Shown one piece after another: positions 12,022 to 23,218 of a stretch of DNA of 64,000 bases (positions within the stretch are counted from its first letter, which is position 1; each line of letters starts with the position of its first letter). The stretch spans positions 3,844,001-3,908,000 of the forward strand of contig HG738137.1 in assembly GCA_000499405.2 (NCBI GenBank), read 5' to 3'. The notes below the pieces were generated by a model. That model had not been told where the DNA came from. It did not search any database and worked only from the letters and a program-made list of their open reading frames with translations. This DNA is from Onchocerca volvulus (Eukaryota; Nematoda; Chromadorea; Rhabditida; Onchocercidae). A program made the position numbers and the translations under genes.

Positions 12022-13752
12022 TCGTTTTAACATTGGTTCTACTGCGAGAATTCTACAGTTTATGTTTTTATAATCTTTCTCGAAGTCTTCCGCTGAAAAA
12101 CTGGACTTGTAAAAATCTTAAAGATTCCTGAGCGGACAATTAAGTTTCATTCCATGTTAAAACATTTTGTAATGGAGGGAAAGCATTATTATAATTCTTT
12201 TTCTCTTCAGTTATAATAATTTCGTTCATTTTGTTCGCATATCAGTTGTTTTTTTTTTTTTTTTTTTTATTATTATTATGCAGACATTTATTTGCTATTA
12301 TCATTGCTGACGATGGGATGGTGTTCGAACTGAAAAATAAAGATTTTTTTTCTCTTGTGTAGAGAGAATTTTAAATTTTAAAAGCGAATCGCTCTTTATA
12401 ATTACAGAAATGTTAAAAATTGATATAAAATCCTCATGAAGAAATCAAAATTTAAAAAAAAAAAAAAAAAAAAGAAACTATTTTTGACAAGAAAATGCAT
12501 AGCTAACACTACGCATTATTTATCATTATGCATTTCGCTTCCATATTATTTTTTTTCGCTGAGAATTGTTTTCAGAAATGCTAAAATTATACACAAATAC
12601 TTGAAAGGTAGTGAAATGATATGGCCATTGTTTCATTATTTATATTCATTTAAACAAACAAAGAAGTTCTGAAATAAAGCCTGTGTATTCATGGTAAAGA
12701 ATAAAATTCGAGGTAATTGAGAAATTTCATTCGTAGGTAAACAATTGATTAGAATGGTAATTTTGACGGAGTCGTTCTCATTGCACTGGCCGAATTGGGA
12801 TTTGCGGTCATTCAATATGTCGCATTCTCTAAAGGGCTACTTTATACCGAAAAAGCCCGAAAGCAAGTCATAATGCCAATTAGTATTTTGTTTCACTCGG
12901 TTCATATTTTCATTAAGTAGAAATTTCCAGATACTCCTTCTCCAACCAAACGATGTGGTGGTAATCTCTTGTCTTTTTAAAATTTCCGGGATCTTTCCGC
13001 ATCTGGAAGAGATGTTCATATCACACTCATCACCGCCTGCTCATCACAAGTCTACTCATTCGAATACTCATCTTTCTGTTGCTTGATAAAAAATGGAAAC
13101 TAGCTCATATTATATACAAAAAATAATTCCTAAAAACTTTCCAAGACTTCGAAGTTAAACACTTCCCACAATCCACTTTAACTTCGGTATCATCGCCTTC
13201 CTTTTTTTTGGAAATTTTAAAGCAAATAATTAAGATATTGCGATCAATTTAATTATGCCATCACAAACCCTTTTCATTTCTTTCAGTTCAACGCGCTGAT
13301 CATTACTAATTGACCAGAACAAAAACGCTTTCACTGCATCATTAAATCTATAAATTTGTAAACCTGGTAAAATTGATATCTTGTACGAATCTGTAAATTT
13401 TTAACTTGTATGAATCTCGCCTTTTCGATGCATAATTCAAGCAGCGTAAAACAGTCAAAACAATTACCAAATGATTAAGACTACTAAAAAGCATGAAACC
13501 TACCAGTCGTTTATTCTTTAAAGTTCTCTGTTAATCTATGAAAAATAGAAATTTACTTGTTTAATTTTAATAATGATTCCGAAAAAATAAACCGAATTGA
13601 ATCATAAAGCCAATATAACAAATCTTTCATGCTTTGATGAAAAGTGATCAACAAACATTTCTTCTCAACAACCAACAAGGGATACAAACAAACAAGAAAT
13701 AACATTTCATGATTTTTACTGACGATTTTAATCAGATGTCTTCGTTTATAAC
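12022..13752. other. Convergent 3' region between phosphatase copy 3 and DDX18
   Basis: The 3' ends of a + strand and a - strand gene face each other here. There are poly-T and poly-A runs near 12250 and 12455. No supported gene. Confidence 0.6.
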
Positions 13753-16700
13753 TTATCGTTTACGCAATTGCTTAAATGCCTTCGGTTTTTTCCTGTAGCC
13801 TGCTCCACTTAACTTCGATCTTACAAGTACCTAAAATATTTTTTCCGAATTATCATCATTTTTAGCCATTTATAATCACTAAGGTCTAACAAAAAAGATG
13901 ATATCAAAACAGTTCAATGAAATGAATTATTTTCAAATGCACATTTCCCTATCTATCGTAGTGTTAGTCCGAACTGTGCAAAACCGTTTCCACATATTCT
14001 GAATGATTGACAACAATACTTTCAGTTAACAAATTTCTAGAAACATTGTTCTTCAGCTGATTCCAAACATGTGAATCGTGGCATTTAATAATTACCGATT
14101 GCTGATATGAAAATAATGGTAGTGATCTTCATATAAAACAAAATTTTCATATACCTTAAACAAATCTTCATAGTTCTAATAAAACGTACCGCGCAATTTT
14201 GCTTACTGATAATGATCAAAACATTATCAAGAGTAAGAATCTAATTTAATAAAAAATAACGATGCAATAAATGAGCATACCTTGGGTTTGCTTGATATTG
14301 GTAAATCGACGAAAGGAGGAGTGGAAAAACCAAACGATTTTGCAACGGCAATAAGATTCAATGTGTTAACGTCAAATATATTTTTCAAAGAGTGTGAGTC
14401 ATATGCTCGTATGTAACATTTATAAGCTTCCTAAAAAACATAAATAATTCGAGCATAATATTTGACAAAAGTTATTATTCTATAAATTCGTGATTCGATG
14501 TGCTCAATAACGCAGCAAAAAATTTAAGTTTCTTACTTAGTAAATTATTCAACAAGACAAAATGCTAAATGATAACCTTTGCCGACTTATTTAAATAATA
14601 ATTTTGTTCAATAAGTTTTTCCAGCTGCAGCTGTATATTCGCAATTTTACTCCATGAAAACTCATATTCGTTAAGCACAACTTTTGCATGCTTCAAATAA
14701 AGAAGAAATCCAAGCTCTTCAGGACGCAATATTAACAATGCATTACCAGTACCAGTAGCACCACGAGCTGTACGTCCGACACTGAAAAACAAATATGATT
14801 GGTAATATTATCTTCATCGAAATAAATTTTAAACGTACTGTTGGAAAATAGATCTAATTGAGTATTTACAAAATAGAGCTAGAAAAGCCGATTTTAATTA
14901 TCAAAAATTCGCTCGTTTCACATTAAATCTTTTAAAGTTAACAAAATCGAAAAAGAATAACAGATGCTCAGTTTTCTGACATATCGTGTCACATTTTCAA
15001 TTGTTTAATCAAGAATATGCATGAGATTTAAAAAATGAACCGATGTATATATTCTCGTGGCTCATCTGGTGGGTCATACTGTACAATCCAGTCAACTTGC
15101 GGTATGTCGAGACCACGAGCAGCAACATCTGTACAAAGTAAAATGCCTGATTTCGCTTGGCAAAACGAAAAGAATGTGCAAGTTCGTTTCTGCTGTTTCT
15201 GCTTACCCTATACGAAAAAAAAGAAAACGCTGTAAATTTCTAATTTATAAATACAATTAAAAATGAAGATTATGATCTTAGTGAAAACTTTACCATGTAA
15301 AAACTTCATTTTTACTTCATTAAAATAATGAATAAACAACAAAATGACATTACATGTATACATTGTACGGAGATGTCGATATAATTTAGCAATTCGTGAT
15401 GATATTTCACTGAATTACATGATGAAAAAAACACCATTACTTTCTTATCTCGGTTCTTTTTCAAAAACGTAAAAAGCAGCAAAAATCGCTTTTCTGATGG
15501 ACAAACAACATAACCCTGCAAAAAACTTATAGCTTTTATAACATCCGATGATGGCGACTGCTTCAGCCAACGTCCTTCTTGTACCAAATTTAATGTTGGC
15601 ACAAAGAAAGCAACGATAAATATATTTGAATCAAATCACATATCACTATTTTTTTAAATGCAACTGTTTTTAAATTAGGTGAAGACCTGTTTTATGTGAA
15701 AAAATAATTATTTTTGCATTAAAATGATATAAAACATCTTAAAAATATTGACCTGCTGCAAACCAGAAACTGTTGCTAATTCATTCCCATCTTTTAGTTC
15801 CTTTTCATCGATACCTATTCTTACAGGATCTGTGTGAAGTGCGGCTTTGATGAGCTCGTCAACCTAAATTTATTTGTAATAATTAACGTGCAAATTTGTC
15901 TATAATTAATGTCAATTTAAATTTATTTATATTAGTTAATGAAAACCATTAAAACTGGAAAATTCTCATTTGATCAAAAATTGGAAAACTGAAGATTGGC
16001 AGAATAATTTCATAGACAAAATAGACATCTAAGGCAAAATTGAAATTGAAAAATTTTCTTATGCAGACTTTCGGTGTTTGTGTAGCTGAGAAAAACATAG
16101 TTTGACGCTTTTTTGGTAAAAGTCGTAGTATCTGCTGCATCTCGATTTCGAAACCAATATCTAATATGCGATCTGCCTCATCGATGATCAAACATTTCAA
16201 GTTTTTTACCATGAAGTCATCCGTATTCTGTAGAAAAAATGATACTTCTAATCCAGATAAAAAAAAAAAAATTTTTGATGACAAAATTAAAAAGTTGAGA
16301 AATATTAAAAAATTTCATACTTTCAAATAAATTAAAATCCAAGACGAAATCAAAATAATAGAATCTTATGATCTTCAAATAAATGCATTACCTGCAAATG
16401 ATCGAGCAAACGACCAGGTGTAGCAACAAGAAAACTAACACCTTTGGCTAACTTCTGTGCTTCTGTTTGTCGATTGGCACCACCCATGATTAAACCATGA
16501 GTTAAAGCAGAATGCTTCTCTAGAATTTCACTCAAAACTCCATAAGTTTGCATGGACAATTCCCTGAAAAAAACAAATTCATTACAATACGAACTCATTA
16601 ATGAACTGCTGGAAGAAATTCCGAAATTGTGGCAAAGGAAATAAACGAATATTACAAATTCAATTGCATGAATTCAATTTCACTGAAGTACAATTTAAAA

Positions 16701-17913
16701 TATTCCTATCTCAAAGTATATACTAAATTAAAATGAACCTTGTTGGAGAAATAACAATTACTCCTGTGCCATTACGTGCTTTCCATTCAAGTTTTACAAG
16801 CAACTCAACAGCTGGAATAAGAAATGCCAATGTTTTACCACTTCCAGTTTTAGCTGATGCCAATACGTCACGGCCCTAAAAAAATGTTTGTAATTCAAAA
16901 AGATTACTGAAATTAAAGATACTTCCTTATACCTGAAAATCCACTGTCTTAGTTGCAGCTGACAGCATGCTTGAATCCTGATGGATCATAGAAACTAGGA
17001 ATAAATTATGAAAAATCTTCCGAATAACTTAATAGGAATATAACTACTCAACAACATAAACTGTATAATGAATCAACTTTTTAATTTATGAAGTTACCTG
17101 TAACAAAGGTTCAATACACTTTGCTTGTATTTCAGTCATTTTAGTAAAACCCATTTCAGCAATTGCGAGTAAAGTGGGTTTTGAAAGAATGTTTTCAAGT
17201 GATGCAAATGTAGTCGATGACAGATATGAAACAATATCAGCGGATGAATTGCATTCAACTTTCGAATTTTCAACAGACTGTTGTTTCTTATTCTGAAAAT
17301 AATCATACAAATTTTGAAAATAACGGTTCATGTGAAATGAGAAAAAGAAAAATATCTGAAATTCTATAATTAGAAGTTTTTGTCACATGAAAATATAAAT
17401 GGAAAGGGATTAACAAAGAAACCAAGAACGAAAAATGAAAAACATAATTTATAGCGTTTCACGATTAAGAATACATTTCAAAAAAGTGATATTTTTTAAT
17501 TAAAAAGTGAAAAATGAGATGCTGAAAAAAGAAAAACCAATTCATATGAATGAAATGGAGGACTTACTCTAATCTGAATTAAACATTAGATGACAAATTT
17601 TTGAGAATTTTTAAGGTCAATTTTTCGAGTTTAATGTGAAATTCATGGTAGACAATTAATGAATGGTAACAAAAATTATCAATTTGTAGTTTTTAAAATT
17701 GTGAACTATTACTTGCTACTACTCATTCTTACTAAAAATTACTAAAAATTTAAGATGCAATGAAATTTAATTACTAGAAGAAAATGAAAATAAACTAACA
17801 GGTTCTTCCGCTACTACTGTTCCATCTTCATCAGTTTTTGATATTTTCGGCTTTGCTGCATCCTGAAGTTTTTTAAGCTTACGTTTAAAAACACGTTTCT
17901 CCACATTTATCAT
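13753..17913 (-). CDS. ddx18: DEAD-box RNA helicase DDX18/Has1
   Basis: Eleven exons on the minus strand: 17913-17800, 17292-17098, 16875-16739, 16563-16392, 16227-16069, 15863-15753, 15515-15354, 15207-15041, 14781-14577, 14430-14281 and 13830-13753. They give 549 residues, close to other DDX18 proteins. In order: a lysine-rich N-terminus, Q motif region ([10 protein letters not shown]), motif [10 protein letters not shown], Ia SPTRELSMQT, Ib [44 protein letters not shown] and VI YIHRVGRTARG. The segment [20 protein letters not shown] is diagnostic of DDX18 over other DEAD proteins, and the basic tail [15 protein letters not shown] is also typical. DDX18/Has1 acts in the nucleolus in 60S and 18S rRNA maturation. 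The start follows an acceptor-like ATTTTAG at 17922 by 8 nt, suggesting trans-splicing. A possible extra 45-nt exon lies at 16977-16933. Confidence 0.95.
16933..16977 (-). other. Candidate 45-nt in-frame cassette exon of DDX18
   Basis: On the minus strand this piece is bounded by CATCAG and by the donor GTATAAG. It is symmetric in phase (0/0) and encodes [15 protein letters not shown] without a stop. Inclusion would put 15 residues between PLLQ and GRDVLAS, just before the ATP-binding motif I; known DDX18 proteins have no insert there. The acceptor lacks the usual TTTCAG form. The conserved product skips it. Confidence 0.35.
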
Positions 17914-18561
17914 ATTTCTTCCTAAAATTTTATTGGAATGTATATATGTAAAACAAATGAATAATGTTACGCAAATAACGCGAAAAAAGTAATAAAACGA
18001 CATACACATTCAAACAAAATGATGAAGTAGATATTCAAATAAAAAAATCACTCTTGATTGGAATATTCAAAAGTGCGCAAATCAAGATAAAATATTTCAA
18101 CTTATCCGGCACATAATGTCAATTTTACGAGAAAATGAAGCTACTATCAAATCAAAATCAGTTAATAATTATTGATAAAAAAACTTGATACACATTTTAG
18201 TACAACAAAATGAAGATCAACCCGCAATTCCTTTTAATTTCTTAATGGAAAAATATTAATAATCAATAATGAAAAAATACAATGAATTCTCTTATTATAA
18301 AGCAGTATTCTTCACTGAACTTCGGCTTTTGAGAAATTTTTTTTTTAATGATTTTATTAAAAAATAGAAGACTTCACGGCAGAAAACTGAAATGTCTAAA
18401 ATTGAAATGCATTTTTTAGATAAAATAGAAGTGTAAGAAGTTGGAGAAATCCACCAGACTAGTCTTCTATTTGTGCACAGATTTACTGAAAACTGAAAGA
18501 ATTGAAAGAAATTTTTATTAAAAACTTCATTAGAAATTGAAAGATATTAAGAAATAAAGAA
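17914..18561. other. Gap between archease and DDX18 (same strand)
   Basis: 648 bp, AT-rich, no gene. It would hold the archease 3' untranslated region and, if the genes are co-transcribed, the intercistronic signals. A TTTTAG acceptor sits next to the DDX18 start. Confidence 0.5.
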
Positions 18562-19011
18562 TCATATATCGACAATAACGTAAATATCAACCTTATCTGG
18601 AGATTCGTTAACCTGCATATTGGAATAAGTGATTGCTTTAATTTCGGTTCCTTGCGGATGCCTACTGAGATCGAATGACTCACCCCAGCATCGTACCTGC
18701 ACTTCGAACTTTTCACGATCGAGTTTAATCACTTTTGCAACTCTACCAATGAAAAATGGTTCTGTTGAGAAAGCAAAGAGTGCTTCATCCAACAATCGAG
18801 CCATTAATGAGACCATATCAATACCGTTGGCAAATAAATCAAATGAATATTCTGCGGACACCATTGAAATCTCAGTCATATAGCCATACATCGAGATTAA
18901 TGTCTGCTCCATAGCTTCTTCCAAAGTATTGCCCCAACCATGTAGCTGAATATCCGCAGTGTGGTCAAGATATTCATATTTAACTGCTGCCGTTACTGGT
19001 GTATCCGTCAT
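18562..19011 (-). CDS. Archease (RTCB tRNA-ligase cofactor)
   Basis: Single-exon gene of 149 residues. Archease activates and guanylylates with RTCB, the ligase for tRNA exon joining and for xbp-1 mRNA in the unfolded protein response. Family features are present: the N-terminal YEYLDHTADIQLHGWG with its metal-binding Asp, GYMTEIS in the first half, RHPQGTEIKAITYS toward the end, and a C-terminal acidic terminus VDIYVIVDI. Length matches the usual 140-170 residues. The ATG is followed by a Thr-rich short leader before the conserved core. The gene lies between MAF1 and DDX18 on the same strand. The absence of introns is notable beside its intron-rich neighbours. Confidence 0.95.
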   Translation of the reverse strand: MTDTPVTAAVKYEYLDHTADIQLHGWGNTLEEAMEQTLISMYGYMTEISMVSAEYSFDLFANGIDMVSLMARLLDEALFAFSTEPFFIGRVAKVIKLDREKFEVQVRCWGESFDLSRHPQGTEIKAITYSNMQVNESPDKVDIYVIVDI

Positions 19012-19787
19012 TTGACAAATCGGAAAATAAAAATCTACTTAGTTATACTGTTTGCGATTGCATTCAAATTGTTAAATACTTCGATAAGCTGCCTTAATAA
19101 TCACGAAAAATTATTTTGATTTTAAACTAACTCACCTCAACTCTTCTTGAAATAGTTCAATCGAAACAAAATCATGAAAAATAAAAGGCCTAACCTTAAA
19201 CATAAAAATTGATCTCTAGCAAAAAATATTTATATGCAAAAGTACTGATGAAAATAACTAAGTTTTTACAATAGACTAATAGCAAATGATTTGTACATTA
19301 AACATGGTTATATACAATAGACAAATGCGTCATAATAATAGCAGTGTAAGATGGTAATCATTGATATTTACGGGATTTCATAAATATCGAGAAAAGGTAA
19401 ATTGAGATGTTAGACAAAAAATGAAACAATATGCAACATCCACTCTTTGTGAAAAAAGATATTAAAATTGAATTTCCTAACTGTTGGAGGCATATAAAAA
19501 GAATAAAAATTGGTAAAACAAAACAATTAAATGTCTGGATGAAAAAAGAAGCATAAGAGGTAAAAAACGAGGAACACTAAAAATTCTAAAATCAGCTTGA
19601 TATAAACGGAATAATGGTGCTTCATATGGGTATATGGCTTTTGAAGCTATTATCAAACAAATTATAATCAAAATTACTAAAACGAAAATGAAAGACAACA
19701 GAAGTAATTGTGAGGAAGTACACTATATTAAACTACAAAATTTGCAGACCATATTTCATCATCATTTAGAGGTAAAGACCACAATCA
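19012..19787. other. Gap between MAF1 and archease (same strand)
   Basis: 776 bp. A minus-strand open frame at 19477-19698 encodes 73 mostly hydrophobic residues but opens with TTG, not ATG, directly after a stop. I do not call it a gene, though a trans-spliced or non-AUG small membrane protein is not excluded. Confidence 0.45.
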
Positions 19788-21631
19788 TTATACATCTACA
19801 CCCCATAACTCATCGGCTGATCGATTCTGAGCAGTATCAGCTCGAAATGCACGGCATGACATAAAGAGAATACGTTTTAGAGATTTATTGTGGAAGAAAT
19901 ATGCAAATGACCACATCACTAAGTCTTCACAGTACGGATCGCCGGTATATCCTGTTCGATAACTATAAGAACCCTTTATTATATCTTTTATGCCTAGTAC
20001 TCTATCAATCTAATGCAAAAGACGCAATTAAAAAGATGTTTTTTCGGTAAAGATATTTATGGAATTCATTAAAATCTTCCGATTAAAAAGCAACAAAAAT
20101 CTATTTATGTCACTTTATCAAAATAATCAAGGCTTCGAAGAAGCATATGTTCCAGTTGGTAACATTTACACACCTGGATACACCTATCTATGACTTCCTA
20201 AAAAGGCCAATCTCACCACTTCCGTTTAGTCCATGCAATAGATATCAGTGACTTTACATCATATATTTCATAAGAAATACCTGTACAATTTACAATCACT
20301 AATTTTGATGATATGATCAACTCTTTCCCATAATACTCTTTTGATCTCATAATAATTTGCCACCGTAGCAGAAAGTTTTGAATCAACCAAACCAGCTAAT
20401 GTCTGTAAAGAAAATTCCATATACAATCACAATTTCAAGGTTGGGAGTTACAATTTCAACTTGACTTGGAAAATTTCTGAGAAAATACTATTAATAGCGA
20501 ATTAAAAAATATATAAAACACTGCTTATCACTGTTTTCCTTCTAAAGAGAACTGAGATTGGTGAATTATTTTACAGGCCCAACAAAGACATGAAATGCTA
20601 GCAACTAATATTATTTGTATTTTAAAAGAATTTCATTTTCACAATTTCCAAGATAAAATATGATTATCAAAGAAGTGTGTAAAAACTAACTTCAAAATCA
20701 TGAATAAGAGAGAATGCTTCGCTCTTTGTAGACGAGAAATCATAATCTTGAAATGATGCATTCATAACAGATCTCAATTCAAAAAGAGTTCGAGAGGAAA
20801 TCGCATCTGTATATACCAAGTCACTCTGAAGATTATATTAATAAAAACCAAATTTAAAAATAAAGTGGTAATCTATACATGACTTTAGCAAAGTGGTAAT
20901 CGATATATGACCTTAGCAAAAGGAACTTCAAGGAACATTTAGTGCGAAAAATTGTAGTTTATAATAAATTACTTACTTCTTCGACACTATTATTTAAATT
21001 CGAACAACCAGGTTCTGAAAGATGACGTAAACGCGGAATTTGTGTCCATGGTGAATTAGATACAAGCCAGGGCAACTTCTCTGGTGGTGAGAGTGGTTGC
21101 GGAGCATTACTGCTATTTTGCTGACTTTTCTTCCACTGTTTCTTGTCGGATGTTATCATTTTGCAAGAATATGCTTCCAGCCTACCAAAAGCGCATTGTA
21201 TACAATCAGAAAAAAATAAGTACCTCAACTACATCATCCCGTCAGAAGTAAAGCTGAGATATAAGAGGAATTCGATAAGTATTCTATTATCCAGTAACAA
21301 TGCATGTAATATCAAACTTACAAAAAGATTGATTTGAGCTTTCTAAATGGGAATAATGCAAAATAACTTTGCTAAAAGTTGGTGTTCTTATAAACTATAA
21401 AAATGAGATAAAGAATAATAACACTACCATTTGAAAGAGAGATATACCACATCTCATTACAAAGAAATCCTTTCTTTTGGAAGAAGAAAAAGAACAGTGG
21501 TCTTTGTCAACTCCACCAAGTTTTTCAAAAATATTATTAACGACAAACCTCACATCAATGCAACAATCCTTTGCATTCTCTCCAAACGTGTACGATAATT
21601 GTTCAAGCTCTACGTTTTCTAACAGCTTCAT
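19788..21631 (-). CDS. maf1: MAF1, repressor of RNA polymerase III
   Basis: Five minus-strand exons: 21631-21549, 21181-20977, 20825-20691, 20402-20281 and 19962-19788. They give 239 residues (human MAF1 has 256), and all phases match. Recognised parts: the start MKLLENVELEQLS (box A), RLEAYSCKM, a Ser/Pro-rich linker (PQPLSPPEK) in the variable region, FQDYDFSSTKSEAFS, the box B helix YEIKRVLWERVDHIIK, and box C around CEDLVMWSFAYFFHNKSLKR followed by ILFMSCR. MAF1 is a nuclear-cytoplasmic phosphoprotein that binds Pol III and blocks tRNA and 5S synthesis under stress or low TOR activity. The family's acidic tail is short here. It is the first gene of a possible MAF1-archease-DDX18 unit. Confidence 0.95.
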
Positions 21632-23218
21632 TGCGGTATTTTTGACACTGAAATACATATCTAAATTTACTAACATTACGAAACCTTACGGCAACAATGT
21701 CTCGTTTATAGACGACACGATGTTATGTAGCAAAATTTATATTAAATAAAATAACAAAAACAATGACAAGTATATCTGATCAACTACAAGCAAATGAAGG
21801 ACATAAGACATCTGCATCAGCAAGCCAGAACAATCCCAGCCAAACAATCCCAATAATCTCAGTTGGCCAATCCCGCCACTGGCTTTTTTTATTAAGAGGC
21901 TCCGAGAAGAGTAGCCAAAAAATACATATCCGCTGAAAACACAGTAGTACTTTAGGAGAAACAGGAAAGGAGAGTAATTGTTATAAATGAGCATGAAAGA
22001 AAGAGAGAGGAGAAGCAGGTAGACAGTTTGGAAAGTATATTTTAGCGGGAGATTTGGTTTTGAAAATCGGTTGGAAAATGAGGCGACCGTTTAGCATAGA
22101 TGGTAGTCTGAGGTTTCGTAGCGTGCCTTCCGGGAATTTCATAGGACAAGTCTGTTTGGTAATTTGTGGGATGCAATTTCCTCACGGAAGTTAGAGTTCT
22201 TTGATTTACGTGTCGTTATTTATTGATGGAGATATGCAGTGGAATCTGAGAAGTCTATAGTTACCATCTGATCGCTCAAAGTATATCCCAATTTACTAAA
22301 CATCTTTGTAGATTTATATTCCTTAGACTGAACTGTCAAGAGGTCACGAAAAAGTTTCAATTTCGGAATTTCGTTAGATAGAAATATCGATATCAGTCGA
22401 TGTACACGAAAATTGCTGAACAGTGACGAAATTAGGAAAAAAAAAACTACTATAATACTATTGGGCGGTCTAGATTGACTTTTCATTCATTAGGAGGATG
22501 ATAAATTGCCGATTTCAAATTGTGATTTTTCTATTGGAAACAAAAATCTGTAATTTTAAGGAATTTGTATCTAAATATATTTTTGTAAAAAAAATTGAAT
22601 GGTTAACTGAGGTCATATATAATTTCGTGTTTCCGATGTTCGAGATGCTCATTTTTCTACTAGTAAATCCATAATTTATGTAAAATCCACGAAGTTTTAG
22701 CTGGTTTGCAACAAAATGTTGTCATCTAGTGATCAAAAGGACAATAGGAAGAATCGTATTGTAAGTTAACTTCTTAATAATAGGCGGAATTTACTCGTTA
22801 TCTTTCACATTGAAACCGAAACTCTTAAAAACTTTGTAACTCGACAGATAAGTGAAAAATAATTGCCAAGAGTATCCACTGATGAATTCAGTTATCACTC
22901 ATCGTTAAAATTTCTAATTTGATTATAAAGAACACAGTTCTGTTAAAGACAGAATTCTGCTAGATTGTTTGACTTGAATAATCTCGATTTTGGATTCTCT
23001 ACTTCTTTTCTTTTTATCAATCCCTATCTGGTATAGTTTGTAAAGAATTTAAAAAGATATTGAAATGAGTAAAAAAGTTTAGTGTTAACAAACTGGATTA
23101 TTTTTTAGTTGGGTCCAGTGAATAAACTAATGTCAATAAATCTGAATAAAGAGATGCAAAAAAAAAGAATCCAATATCATTTTAGAAGAGGCAAAGCATT
23201 AACAGTCCATTGGCAGTA
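21632..23218. promoter_or_regulatory. Divergent intergenic region between MAF1 and the coiled-coil gene
   Basis: 1.6 kb between two gene starts pointing away from each other, so it should hold both promoters. Part of it (21760-22200) is less AT-rich. Open frames on either strand here lack splice logic or motifs. Confidence 0.45.

Noticed and set aside
19477..19698. 73-residue hydrophobic minus-strand frame between MAF1 and archease
   Set aside because: It opens with TTG right after a stop and has no in-frame ATG until late. Hydrophobicity alone is weak evidence here.
21737..22486. Minus-strand frames in the MAF1 / coiled-coil divergent region
   Set aside because: They do not connect to each other or to MAF1 by phase-consistent splicing. 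MAF1 already has a canonical start at 21631.
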